Shown here in pieces: positions 37,560 to 46,330 of a DNA stretch of 64,000 nucleotides; positions within the stretch are counted from its first letter, which is position 1, and each line of letters starts with the position of its first letter. The notes under the pieces were generated by a model. That model was not told the origin of the DNA and ran no database searches. It was given only the letters and a program-made list of their open reading frames with translations. Position numbers and translations under genes: made by a program. Source of the DNA: Aphrophora alni (Eukaryota > Arthropoda > Insecta > Hemiptera > Aphrophoridae); the NCBI GenBank assembly GCA_963513935.1, contig OY740767.1:83936060-84000059 (forward strand), given 5' to 3'.

Positions 37560-40500
37560 GTTATAAGATATTGGTGTATTATTATATTCATTTTAATAAC
37601 TATTATATATTTTATTTTATAATAAAATCTTTTAAAATGATTAATAAATTAATTGATTTGTTTGGGTTGTAATAATTTATTTACAAATATACGTGAATTA
37701 AAATTTTGAATTGAAGGAATAGAAAAGGCGCTCTACAATTAAATAAAAATGTATATGTATTTTTCTATCTGATTGAACCAAAGTAACTCCCAAAGGAACG
37801 ATCCATAGAGCACGAAGTTGTAAGGTAAGGGCTAGTTTTAAAACATTTTAGTGATTATAAATATTGAGGTAGATTTTAAGAGAAGGAATTTTAGAAAATA
37901 TAAGAATGTATTTTCAGATCTTGCTTACGGCAAACATCAGGGTTACAGAAATAAAAGGGCAAGAACTGTTACAATTTTAAGAATTGAAAAATAAAAAAAT
38001 ACCCAAAGAAAAACAAAGAACATAAAGGCAAGAAACTTGAAACCACGACCTCGAGAGTAAGATAGAGAGAGGTTAGCTGTGGCAGGACCCACAAATATTC
38101 TACACTGAGTTTGCCTTGTAGGAAAAACTTTAAAAAAAATCTTAATTACGGTCATTGGTTATCTTATCTCTAAATACAGGAAATGCAAGACTAATCCCGT
38201 ATATTGTGACCTCAAAAAATGTGGTAACGACTTCCGAAATAACTATGGTATTATTTTTAGCAGAAACCAAAGAAATATCTCTAAAATTACGGAAGATCCC
38301 AAAATATAATAATAACAATAATAACATATATGTGTTTTTTAATTTGCTTGATGAATAGATTTGTTTATTTTAAAAAAATAATAAATATGAATAACGGATT
38401 AATATTTATAAAACTGATTTTCAGTTTTTCAAATTTTCCGAACTGTTCACTCAACCTGAGAGTTGAACATCGATTTAACTGTTTGGCCACTAAAACACGT
38501 TGCTATTTACACTGTTCTAAATCCATTACTTCAGGTTCTAGAGAGCTTTTAACGTGGTCCCTCCTGTAAACTTCCAACATAGTCAAGAGAAACGAAGACT
38601 TTCTCATCTGTATTCATTATAATGAAGCAGTAGAAACGACACGACTGTCGTGATAGTAATTTATAAACAAGTCATTAATTATGGAAGTACAAAATTATAA
38701 GTACAGACACCAATTAATCAGTTGCAGAAAGTATGTAAAATTAACCTGTGCTATTTATTCCACAAACCTACGTTTATATGAATTAAAATTTATTTAATGA
38801 CATTCAAGAATATAACAAGATCGTGATGTATTTATAAAATTACTGGTATAGATTTTTAACTTAGAGTTTAAATAAACAGTCGCCATTTTGAAATTATAAC
38901 TTTGACTGAAAGTGTAGTAAGTTCAGTCTCACAAGAAACATTGGAAGTCATGATAATCGATACGTACAACCTGAAATATACGGTTATCGTTTAGATTTAG
39001 AAACTTTATATTTAACGTCTTCAAAAGTTCAAAATACCAGAAAAATTATTTTAAATCATAATCGGTAGATACAAATAATATAGAATAAAACTATGGACTT
39101 ATCCCATTTTGAATTATTAAGGGTTGATATTTTTTAATTTAGTGATTTTGTACATACTTTCACTGAATTTATATAGGTGCTTCATTTGAAAAACGTTGAC
39201 CACGTAAAAATGTCAGAATGTATACCTCTTATTTAAACAAATATGTTCTTCAAAAAAAATTATAAATGTTAATTTTGTCATAAAATGAAAACAACATTTA
39301 AAAATCCAATTTTGTAGTGAACAATTAAACCACTGAAAGAAAATAAGTAACGAAAATCACATTAAAATTGGATCAACATTTTAAAGATCGAAAAACTTTA
39401 ACAAAACTTTAAATGTTCAGAAGCCAATCTTATTTTACGGATTTGTTTTAACAAAAGAATGAAATTTTTGTTTCTTATTTTCCAAAATTTGTAATATGTA
39501 GCCTACATATTTAACATCGTAAATGTAAACATACCATTAAAAAAATTTAAAAAAATACGTCAAAAACTTTTTAAATGATGGTATCTGTGAACATTACATT
39601 TGTTCGAATCTCGGTCTTATCTTTGGTAAGGCATTTTAAATGGAAATATGTGATGGCGAAAATAATATTAAGGTTATTCGTTCAGCATAAGTTATATTTT
39701 AACAACCCCACAAAATCCATTAGTCAAATAATTAAAACGTGATTTTCAACTATCAAAACTGTAGAGAACGGCCAAAATATAATTCATTCAAGAAAAGTTA
39801 ATTGTACAGTTTAAATTTAGATGATAATGAGGTAATGAATATTAATTAAACCAAATTGATCTGGCATGAGGAAGCAGTATGTCCTTTTCAAGAGTAGCTA
39901 GAAACTAATATAGCCTAATACCGAAACAAAACAGTCGATTAAGTGATATTGCGATGTTGTAAGTTTTTACATGTCTGCAGTCCAATATTTCTTATACCAA
40001 CACATATTTCGTACTTAATTTTAGAAGGTATGAATCCTAAATTACAAATTTACGGTAACTGCGTTAAAACCTTGGAATTTTTGAGTGATGCCACAAAACT
40101 ACTAAATATATTTGTTTCTAATTTAATGCACTTTTTGTAATTAAGTTCAATTCCCGCAACACAACAAGTGAAAATATTAAAAACTGTTGGCATTTTCTCA
40201 AATTATTAAAATGTGTTTATCTTGTGAATAATGTGGCTAACATACGTTTTATAATGATATCATATAAGATTTATTATTAAATCTCACGTTATGACATTAG
40301 TTCTTATCTTTATTCTTAATAATTAGAAACCCACTTTATATTATATCTCTAACAATGCATCACTCAAGTTACAACAAACTTTGTCAATGTATTAAAAACT
40401 GTAAGGATCTTATTCTCAAATAAACTATGTTATCTACTAACTTATACATTATATCTGAATAAAACTATTTTATTTTACAATTAGCTCATCTACTGATACC

Positions 40501-40951
40501 AAGAATCCTGTTTGGAGTAGTTAAATTTAAATATATTCACATACAAGTTGGAAGGGCAATATGTTACATTTAAATCCATGTCAGTGTAAACTAGTCTTGC
40601 TTCATAAGTTACACAATTTTATTAAATTTTTAAATTTACTTAAATAGTTTCTACTCACAACAACCAGTTATAAAAATACCTTGAAAAATGCGTTTGTTTC
40701 TTGAGTGAATCAAACAATTTAACCGAAGATTTATTATTATTTAAAATCGTAGCAGCCGAAGATTTCTCATCCCCCATTTTGTTTTTGCCTCCTTTACCGG
40801 TTTTCTTCTTAGACTTTGTAGACCCAGATTGAGGTGAGGATTTGTCCGACTTGGCAGCTCTGATCGCTGCAGACGCTCGGCGTCCACTCGATAAGAACAA
40901 CGTGACGCTTTTCATGAGCACCCCCGTTGTCCCCACTCCCATGGCCGCCAT
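7532..40951 (-). CDS. EFCAB1: Calaxin (EF-hand calcium-binding protein of outer dynein arms), four-exon gene model
   Basis: Joining 40951-40680, 21857-21737, 16012-15759 and 7754-7532 gives 870 nt: 289 codons plus stop. Every junction is GT-AG and phase-consistent (phases 2, 0, 2). Residue order is an N-terminal low-complexity extension (about 1-72), a helical core (76-106), a Pro/Ala linker (109-131), EF-hand 1 loop 163-174, EF-hand 2 loop 199-210 and EF-hand 3 loop 244-255. The signatures [26 protein letters not shown] and LLLEAFG are those of calaxin/EFCAB1. Known role: a neuronal-calcium-sensor-like protein that binds outer-arm dynein and its docking complex and controls Ca-dependent ciliary and flagellar waveform. 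In an insect it would be expected mainly in sperm and ciliated sensory neurons (inference). The vertebrate protein is about 211 residues; the extra length is mostly N-terminal. Confidence 0.93.
7755..9244. other. Calaxin intron 3, distal part, no feature
   Basis: Intronic sequence between exon 4 and the DNA transposon. The only notable item is a homopolymer of about 11 G near 8404-8414. No coding or RNA feature could be supported. Confidence 0.6.
9245..9279 (+). repeat. Left inverted terminal repeat of the DNA transposon
   Basis: GAAGCCTGCATTTCCAAAAG, then GATGTAAGTGCCAAA. It pairs with 10900-10934 reversed, with only two mismatches. Confidence 0.85.
9546..10680 (+). pseudogene. Transposase-like pseudogene (CGGQN family, RNase H-like fold inferred)
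   Basis: Successive plus-strand frames continue one protein: 9546-9820 ([18 protein letters not shown], then DTCSTCD), 9820-10110 ([20 protein letters not shown], then [13 protein letters not shown]), 10105-10230 ([20 protein letters not shown]), and 10310 to about 10680 ([11 protein letters not shown] to RGYFEELL). This order and these motifs match a widespread family of uncharacterised arthropod proteins, often annotated only as a DUF, that I believe are transposases. The DxCxxC-like DTCSTCD and the D-N-C-G-G-Q-N motif are intact. Lesions are frameshifts near 9820, 10105 and 10230 and a TAA at about 10561. The N-terminus before 9546 is unclear. The copy is inactive. The family name and fold are recalled, not tested. 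Confidence 0.75.
10900..10934 (-). repeat. Right inverted terminal repeat of the DNA transposon
   Basis: Read on the minus strand it begins GAAGCGTGCATTTCCAAAAG and continues GGTGTAAGTGCCAAA, matching the left end at 33 of 35 positions. Confidence 0.85.
10935..11989 (+). other. Intron 3 segment with a possible remnant of a LINE first ORF
   Basis: GC content rises from about 11140 and resembles the LINE that follows. One plus-strand frame from about 11594 to 11885 stays coherent across a stop ([19 protein letters not shown]...). Its position suggests leftover 5' sequence or the gag-like ORF of that LINE, but I recognise no zinc knuckle or RRM. The opposite-strand frame 11577..11765 is a shadow of it. 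Confidence 0.3.
11990..13800 (+). pseudogene. LINE non-LTR retrotransposon remnant (R1/Jockey-group), endonuclease and reverse transcriptase
   Basis: Endonuclease pieces: [12 protein letters not shown] near 12030, GCDAKAHNT near 12198, then [20 protein letters not shown] (12308 onward). Where active copies have a serine-aspartate-histidine triad before GIIRF, this copy reads FGY (near 12418), so the catalytic His is lost. Reverse-transcriptase pieces: [11 protein letters not shown] (near 13100), [18 protein letters not shown] (near 13290), [29 protein letters not shown] (near 13500), and a YADD box degraded to YADE (near 13759). The frame is broken by many stops and shifts. No RNase H or poly(A) tail was recognised; similarity ends near 13800. 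It is dead and old, inserted antisense to calaxin. The clade is an estimate from motif style. Confidence 0.85.
13937..14009 (+). tRNA. tRNA-like sequence, probable SINE head or tRNA-Tyr pseudogene
   Basis: Exactly 73 nt fold as a cloverleaf: acceptor ACTAGGA/TCTAGGT with one mismatch and two G-T pairs, D arm GCTC/GAGC, anticodon arm TTAGC/GCCAA with one mismatch, and T arm ATGGG/CCCAG with one mismatch. Box A (TAGCTCAGTTGG) fits consensus. Box B (GGTTCGGTTCC) has one change. The anticodon would be GTA (Tyr), but position 33 is C instead of the invariant U and there is no intron, which nuclear tRNA-Tyr genes normally have. It is therefore more likely a SINE promoter head or a pseudogene. It sits just past the LINE remnant. 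Confidence 0.6.
14150..14545 (-). pseudogene. Mariner/IS630-type transposase C-terminal remnant (copy A)
   Basis: On the minus strand, degraded frames read [13 protein letters not shown], then [13 protein letters not shown], then [20 protein letters not shown], then [12 protein letters not shown]. This is the C-terminal third of an insect DDE (DDE_3-like) transposase: the PRSPDL(T)PLDFF block followed by the ELR.RI helix and a CR.V.G.H-like end. Several stops and one shift interrupt it. The 3' side ends in TGTAAAGTCCTTTATGAAGC (minus, about 14150-14172), which resembles the end of copy B at about 46295-46316. No N-terminal or catalytic DD part is identifiable. Confidence 0.75.
14742..15062 (-). 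CDS. Unassigned 106-codon open frame in calaxin intron 3
   Basis: This frame is long for such AT-rich DNA (starts [12 protein letters not shown], contains [20 protein letters not shown], ends in a basic hydrophobic tail). I do not recognise it. It lies upstream, on the same strand, of mariner-like copy A, so it may be another piece of mobile DNA; it does not look like a mariner N-terminus. No splice sites fit the calaxin model. It may simply be a chance frame. Confidence 0.2.
   Translation of the reverse strand: MLDKNAEANKMDILISHLKGETKYILLQKELYNFLNSNKLSRRASCECDCLAYVESMFASQTVQVIKDIDKVACKGFCVGILHRFDEDQDFIANIIFNKIMSRIFI
15759..16012 (-). CDS. EFCAB1: Calaxin coding exon 3 (EF-hands 1 and 2)
   Basis: The acceptor is CTTCCTTTTGTCACAG and the donor is TTGAG|GTTAGT; the exon is 254 nt. 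It encodes residues 132-215 plus two bases of codon 216. It opens with [11 protein letters not shown], the conserved calaxin segment before EF-hand 1. The EF-hand 1 loop (residues 163-174, [12 protein letters not shown]) keeps Asp at position 1 and Glu at position 12, but has Cys at position 3 and Ile at position 5, so calcium coordination there is probably lost. The EF-hand 2 loop (199-210, [12 protein letters not shown]) is canonical. Between them is the family signature [12 protein letters not shown] see no frameshift or stop. Confidence 0.95.
16013..17850. other. Calaxin intron 2, proximal part, no feature
   Basis: AT-rich intronic DNA. I found no coding, RNA or repeat feature. Confidence 0.6.
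17854..18330 (-). pseudogene. Mariner/IS630-type transposase remnant (copy C, a different lineage from A and B)
   Basis: Minus-strand frame 18063..17854 reads [20 protein letters not shown], then [11 protein letters not shown]. This is the conserved WP.RSPDLTPLDFFLWGYVK block followed by the regulatory helix that closes insect DDE transposases. Upstream on the same strand, broken frames from about 18330 to 18120 resemble the preceding catalytic region (a run like [15 protein letters not shown], then RHRGASMT, where the QDGA(P) aspartate motif is expected). The element is heavily mutated and incomplete; I could not define inverted ends. Confidence 0.7.
18360..20460. other. Calaxin intron 2, no supported feature
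   Basis: 18360-18800 is slightly more GC-rich and may be more of the mariner-like remnant, but no convincing motif is visible. CAGCTGTT occurs several times between 19120 and 19310. The two overlapping opposite frames at 19357-19555 look like chance. Confidence 0.5.
20464..20938. mobile_element. 475-bp fold-back or MITE-like element
   Basis: The left arm (20464-20520) and the right arm (20885-20938) are inverted copies. Shared are GAGGT.AAAAAAT, TCGG..TGTGCTTT, and CAAAATTGCACA followed by ATG/T; the alignment needs one gap. Inside is a perfect 8-bp hairpin, CTATCGGC-atga-GCCGATAG (20632-20651). There is no coding sequence. It sits in calaxin intron 2. Confidence 0.65.
20939..21736. other. 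Calaxin intron 2, end adjoining exon 2
   Basis: No feature seen beyond the exon 2 donor at 21736-21735 on the minus strand. Confidence 0.6.
21737..21857 (-). CDS. EFCAB1: Calaxin coding exon 2
   Basis: This short 121-nt exon was found by searching for sequence linking exon 1 to the EF-hand exons. It starts after TATTTCAG; its first base A completes Arg91, followed by 40 codons beginning [13 protein letters not shown]. That helix matches the calaxin segment between the basic N-terminus and EF-hand 1. The rest is a linker rich in Pro, Val and Ala that is somewhat longer than in vertebrates. The donor is GAG|GTTAGT. A stronger-looking GTGAGG site five bases upstream (GCCG|GTGAGG) would put exon 3 out of frame, so I rejected it. 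Exon 3 then follows in phase 0, giving a GEGLDR junction. Confidence 0.9.
21858..32240. other. Calaxin intron 1, distal 10 kb, essentially featureless
   Basis: Long AT-rich intronic DNA. Open frames here (for example 23639..23872, 24146..24376, 25782..25994, 26511..26732, 27369..27569, 28566..28754, 31503..31703) are short, have no domain similarity and are probably chance. Slightly higher GC around 28440-28780 gave no recognisable product on either strand. A perfect hairpin at 30380-30420 is listed separately. Confidence 0.6.
30380..30420. other. Perfect 14-bp hairpin
   Basis: TGTATGGAAGATAT (30380-30393) and ATATCTTCCATACA (30407-30420) pair perfectly around a 13-nt loop. The stem is too short for a canonical animal pre-miRNA. 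Confidence 0.8.
32523..32606. repeat. Interrupted (AT)n/(AAT)n microsatellite
   Basis: Several TA runs separated by AATAAATA-type interruptions. It creates the spurious Tyr/Ile-rich start of the open frame 32489..32863. Confidence 0.9.
32746..32900 (+). promoter_or_regulatory. Promoter-like island with heat-shock-element-like motifs and a TATA box
   Basis: In an otherwise AT-rich intron this GC-richer block carries, on plus, ATCCTCGAAGGTTCT (32787-32801; blocks nTCCn-nGAAn-nTTCn, one base off three perfect 5-bp heat-shock units), TTCTAGAA (32830-32837) and, about 55 bp further on, TTTATATAC (32891-32899). On minus, the same TATATAAA is followed about 30 nt later by TCAATCATTG (initiator-like). 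After that comes an open stretch ([20 protein letters not shown], continuing to EDLAK) ending in a strong donor GCAAAG|GTAAGC at 32746. It could be an LTR, a captured hsp-type promoter, or a first exon on either strand. Function is unproven. Confidence 0.35.
34240..40679. other. Calaxin intron 1, proximal 6.4 kb, no gene
   Basis: AT-rich intronic DNA. Seen: a GA-rich purine tract near 35400-35435, the (TA)n run at 37505-37556, and a small inverted pair ACACATAGAGAAAAATAG (36969-36986) / CTATTTTCTATGTGT (37068-37082). Opposite overlapping frames at 38142-38358 have no recognisable motif. A GC-richer patch at 38440-38570 was not identified. Confidence 0.6.
37505..37556. repeat. (TA)n microsatellite
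   Basis: An uninterrupted run of about 26 TA dinucleotides. Confidence 0.97.
40680..40951 (-). CDS. EFCAB1: Calaxin coding exon 1 (N-terminal extension and start of the helical core)
   Basis: Encodes residues 1-90 plus two bases of codon 91. I chose the ATG at 40951 because its context (AAACAATGG) is good and because an acceptor-like TTTTGTTGTAG ends at 40968, which would leave a 16-nt leader. An in-frame ATG at 40981 lies upstream of that acceptor, so it is either intronic or an alternative start adding ten residues. Residues 34-66 are Ser/Lys/Gly-rich and probably disordered. From about residue 76 ([15 protein letters not shown]) the sequence aligns with the start of vertebrate calaxin. 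The donor is CAAG|GTATTT. The extension could carry targeting or docking information, but nothing in it is recognisable. Confidence 0.88.
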
Positions 40952-41729
40952 TGTTTGCGTGCTACCCCTACAACAAAACATTTCCTAATCAAAACACCAC
41001 CAACTGACAACTCAGCGGTTTGCTAATTCAATACAACCTGTTTCTTATTGCATGTTTCAACAGAAATTATTGACAAATTGAAATCGCTTAAATTATAATA
41101 CAGTTGAAACATTGCTTTAGATTGAAGGACACATTATAAATGTTCTGTCCGTATTTTTGATGCTTCAACGAACATTATATTTATAAAGAGAAGTTTTATT
41201 GACAAATTTATTATTTTACAGTGTTAATAATTTCACTGTGAACTGATTTAGTGCAGTTCCTGTTTAAAACAAGTAACTATTGTGAAAGAAAGTGTTTCGT
41301 TAAATTTTTTAATTTAAATTTCTACATTTTCTCAACACTATGTAAGTAAATAATATTGATGAAACTACATAATATATAGATTTACATACTAGGATTGGTC
41401 TTTTTACTACTATTCAATAGGTTGGAAGGGGGTTGTCATTCCTATATTTCAACATTTAGCTCATAAATACAGACGTAAGGACGGGACAATCTAACGGTTT
41501 CTCTCGTTTAACTTTCGAAGGAATTAGCATATCGTTGTTAAACATAAACGTATTTCATTTTTGTATACAGTTTTATATATTATACATTCTCAATTAATTA
41601 TATTATTAAAGGCATATACATATACTGAATAGTTAATTATTGCAAACAAATTAAATATCATTATTTAAATTACTCCAACTTAATAATATATATTTCTAGG
41701 TTTGTATATATGTATTACTCAGTATGTAA

Positions 41730-41759
41730 ACACACAAACACACACACACGCACACGCAG

Positions 41760-41819
<60 letters not shown>

Positions 41820-41862
41820 ATAATAATTATTATTATTATTATTAGTAGTATTATTATTAAAG
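41730..41862. repeat. Compound (CA)n(TA)n(AAT)n(ATT)n microsatellite
   Basis: An interrupted CA run (41730-41781) passes directly into about 17 TA units and then into TAATAA / TTATTATTA triplets that are self-complementary. Confidence 0.95.
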
Positions 41863-41938
41863 CTTATTTGTAATATATAAATTTACATACTTAAAATACA
41901 AATGTTTCAACTATTTTAGTTAGAATCATATAATAATA

Positions 41939-41940
<2 letters not shown>

Positions 41941-41974
<34 letters not shown>
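41941..41974. repeat. (AT)n microsatellite
   Basis: About 17 AT dinucleotides followed by GTGTGTACACAT, 80 bp from the compound microsatellite. Confidence 0.95.
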
Positions 41975-41980
<6 letters not shown>

Positions 41981-44900
41981 ACACATATAACAATTTTAAT
42001 AACAATTTTAAAATATATTTGTATCTGTGACTTATTGCAATTAGTTATACTAAAACATTTGTGTGTTTATTCTCAACTATAAATATCAAATTAAAATTAA
42101 AATGGTCAATAATTTTAATTTGACTGTATACAAAAATATTACATTCTTCCCTCTCGATTTCAACGTAAAAAAATAATGTTAAGGAGGGATATTTGAATTT
42201 AGTGTCAAAATGACCTCTAAAATATATATTATACATTTATAATTTGTATAGAGATTCTAATTGATTCAAATCCGACAATTATTAACAGCTGATTAAAGCA
42301 ATATCTTATTACATAATTTAATATAACTGGTTTTCATTAAAAATTTTGAATGTGTTTTTCTAAGCGTTGTAACATAGGCTACATATTAGGTATTACAATA
42401 TTTCTCCATACAGCAACATGTGATTGTACAACTATAATATGTTTAATTCGTATTATTTCATAATTGTACAGTAAAAGGAATAATTGTACAAATTTATTTT
42501 ATGGAACAATAAAAAAGGGAGTGGGGGATACCGATCTTCTCTAATTTTGACATGAAATGTCCTCTATGTGTTTTTTGTGCTGGAGAGGGGGGGGGGTAAT
42601 GTACATGAGTATGTAATCGGTCAACATGTAATCTGGTAACAAACATTTGAGAATGTGTGCATTCATCAGTTTTCCCATACTTGGGTGCCAAGTTAACGTA
42701 GACTAGCAATATTGAAATGCAATAGTAGTGTTGTATTATTGATAAATTCAATCTTCTGTTAACTACCTTCTATTTACATTTAAGTTAATAAGACTTGATT
42801 ACCTTCTAAGTCAAATCATTAGTTCTGACATGCATTTAGATTAAATCAATTGTGTTGTTAGGATAAAGATACGAGTTTCCGCGAGAAATCTGAAGTTTAA
42901 GTTTCTCGCTAAATATATTAAAAATTCAAATTGATTAAAATACAATTTTTTATGTTTCAACAAAGTTTTTGAGTCTCCTATTGAGTTAATTTTGGTGACA
43001 TTTTAAAAAAAATCACGATAATCTTTTTTTTTAATAATTACAATAATATTAAACTGTGTAAATACTAAACTACTATTACCTAAGTAGTCTACTTATTAAG
43101 TAAATTAAACGCCACAGTTACCTCTACTAAAAAAACCGTAAAAATACATAGAAATTAAAGTTCCTTTATGGTTGTTTTTAGCAAGTACTGTAACAGCTAT
43201 TTTTTTGATTTCCACCAGGTAGATTTTCTTTATTTTGTGATCAAATTTTATGTGTAAAATCTAATATTACAAATTACTGGCAAATTAGAACTAAGATTTT
43301 AAAAGTTAAAATGTTTGTACTAAACGCATTTTTAATTAATGGGGAAAGTTTAGTTTAATTCATATTCAACTGTTTTCCTAACAAAAGTTAAGAATTTTTA
43401 TTTAAGTTAAGACGTTAATCCAAGTTAAGAATTTTTATTAACTGTAGTTTTGTTTCGATTATTGGCTTTGGTTGGGAACATCTGTTAATTTCAGACAGAC
43501 TTTGTTGGACCCTATATAAGTAATCTGTTACACTAAACATAACCAAAAGCATTTTTCAATTAATTAGAAATGATTGTTGAAGAAATATACAAATCAATTA
43601 ATCATCGTTGGCTATTTGGCTGACGTCCCTTCTGACGTAATTTAACCAACCTAGTTATTAAAAATAATTTGGTAAATCTTGCTCTAATTGCAAAGTTACC
43701 TTATATGGACATGAAACTACCATATGAGTTTAATTATTTGCTATTTTCATACTTGTTTAACTTGTCTACAATATTATATTATTCAACGTAAATAGAAAAA
43801 AAGTTGATTTTTCTGCCTGAACTACTTTAGTATATGGGTTAACTATGAACTTGTATTGAGTGATTAAAAGATATCCTAGGTTATTATTACTACTAGTTTC
43901 TATTAACTTACGACTTCACGTAGGTATCATACATAGTATAGGGGATGTATAGTAATCAGGAAAAAATCTACCTCTATTTTTTGTAAATATGATAATTATA
44001 TGTAATTAGATGTGTGAGATTCTTTAGTGCTTATATAGACACATGTCGAAAGTCAGAAACACCCAACGAACATTTAAAACAGTTTATTGTATTTATCGGA
44101 CACAATTATTTCAAAAATTTCAGATTTTTATTTTACATGTAACAATACCAAATCTCTACGATGAAACTATCGAAGTGAACGTAAAAATTTGAATTTTTGA
44201 TTGTGAACACTCGAAAAAGGTTTTTTGTTCAGTTTTGATTCTCGATAATACCGAGTCGGATAGAAGTGCAATGAGTGGAGGCTTTATCATTGAATCTATG
44301 GTCACGTAAAGAAACAGTTACAAGGAGAGACAGGGCCAAAACTGAATGGAATGAACTTGTTTGCTTGGATTCGGTCACTATGTGTTAACAATAGGATCTC
44401 ACACACTAAGTAATGAATTATAATTGTCGATTTTCAAAATAATAATTTAGATATATGACAATTCTATTAATTTGATAACCATTCAATATAAATCCCGTAT
44501 AACGACGAAAGTGTTTACACTCGTCTTTTCACAAACAATAAATGTTATATTCCACAAAATCGTTAAGGAGAGCGAGCTAAAAAATAAGGAGGCTCTTTAG
44601 GAATAAAATAGTTCAAGTCATTACTCTTGTAGATCCTATTTAGAAGCTACCAACAAGTAATGTTCACAATTCACCAAAAAACAATATATAGTTTGTTACA
44701 GCCTGACAGATAGCATTTTTAAACTTATTTAAAATTTTTATTTATATCTAAAGTCTTAATAACATCTCTACGTACATGTTTGGTCAAACAAATATATTAA
44801 AAAATTAAATTCTCCAATGACGTGTAACACAAAGTTCAAAGAAAACAAAAGATTTTATCCTAATTTAGTTTTAACTATATAAATATGTATAATATGTATG

Positions 44901-45954
44901 CTACATTGGCATCAGTCATAACTCCTTAATTTAATTAGCATCTTAAAACTAATATTTAACTTAAAATTATTTGGTACAATACAACAGATTTTATTATCTA
45001 AATAAACAGCTTGAAATATACTTGTATCACATTTCTACAGAGCAATTTTCACGATTATAAGATCCACTAAATATTTTAAAAGTCAGGTTTGGATTAAGCA
45101 CCATAATAGTGCACATCAACTTATTTTATAAAATAGTTCATATAAAATAGTAATGTGGATTAAATTTAATAAACAAAATAAATAATTGATTGTTAATAAT
45201 TTTGTTTGTTATGGATCTGTACATGTATTATTTGTTTGCCTTGACACAACATGCAGACCTCCATGGCATCGGAACATTAGATAAAAGACAATAAACAAGA
45301 CTTCTTTGTGTCAGTGCTTGTGCCGATATGAACGTTAACAGATTTTCAAACCGACGTCACAATCTTTTACATGGCGCAGACGATTATTGTATTACTTTTA
45401 ATCACTATTTGAGTTGGCATTATTTTATTTCTGAAACAAAACTGATTTAAAAACTTGCCATTAAAGACAAACTCAGAACTATAATGCTAATATTAATCAG
45501 TGGCTGGTGAACAATTTTAAACAGGTTACAAAACTAAAGAAACATTTTCAAATCTTTTCCAGAACTCTAGTAATTAAAGCATGATACATATTATTGTTAT
45601 ACAAAGTTTTGGAGAAACAAAAAATACCGAATTGCAATTTACGGATTAGTAGTGCTTTAGTAGTTTTTATTAAAATTTAGAAATCAATTAGTATTTTAAT
45701 TTCCGAAAAATCTTTAACGTATTTTTAATAAATGAGGTGCCAATAAGAAAATTTAACTTTGGTTTACGATAATAAAAACCTACAGAGACAAACTAGTTCA
45801 ATATCTCAAAAAACATCGGAAAAGTGATTGTTATAAAAATCGATACAAAATTACCATTTTTAAAGTTTATGATAAAAATTTAAAATTTAAATAGGTATTC
45901 AAAATTAATTTTAAATTATTTATTTGTTTTCTTTAAAATGTATATAGGTACATT

Positions 45955-46330
45955 GGATAGATCGATGTTGGACGATTTCATGGCCACATCGTTCACCGGA
46001 TCTGACAACTCTCAATTTATTTTTAATTCTGGTGATTAAAAAGGTAAGGATGCAGTTATAAACCATCCTTACCGGCTTCTCTCGCTGAGCTCAGAACAAG
46101 AATCTACGTCGCAGTTGAAGAAGTTACACTTGACATGGTGCTGCGGGTTTGGAAGGAAATCGACTTCAGATGAGATGTCTGAAAAATGATCAATGGAACC
46201 TAACTAAGTTAAAAATCTTGATGTATTTTGATACAAAATGATACAAAAACCAGGTCTGCAAGTAGTTGGATTAGATTTCTGTGGATATACAAAGTTGTAA
46301 GTATTTTTTGAAGCACACGAAGATAATGCT
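45955..46330 (+). pseudogene. Mariner/IS630-type transposase C-terminal remnant (copy B)
   Basis: Plus-strand frames read WPHRSPDLTTLNLFL (about 45990-46035), then PASLAELRTRIYVAVEEVTL, then DMVLRVWKEIDFR, then KMINGT. These match copy A ([20 protein letters not shown] ... [14 protein letters not shown]) closely, so the two are the same family in opposite orientations, 32 kb apart. It lies upstream of calaxin. The 3' end TTGTAAGTATTTTTTGAAGC resembles the end of copy A. The frame is broken and the catalytic part is missing. Confidence 0.75.

Larger units (their letters stand above)
40952..45950. other. Region upstream of the calaxin start, no gene identified
   Basis: This should contain the calaxin promoter or a 5' UTR exon. 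An acceptor-like TTTTGTTGTAG ends at 40968, arguing for an upstream leader exon that I could not locate. Other contents are the microsatellites listed separately, a run of 10 G near 42588, and a direct repeat of AAGTTAAGAATTTTTATT near 43386 and 43420. No coding sequence could be supported; frames such as 42494..42751 have no motif. Confidence 0.55.

Noticed and set aside
39580..39680. TTCGAATC near 39604 as a tRNA box B
   Set aside because: No box A or foldable cloverleaf upstream.
40952..40981. Upstream in-frame ATG at 40981 as the calaxin start
   Set aside because: Lies before an acceptor-like TTGTTGTAG and has weaker context; kept only as an alternative.
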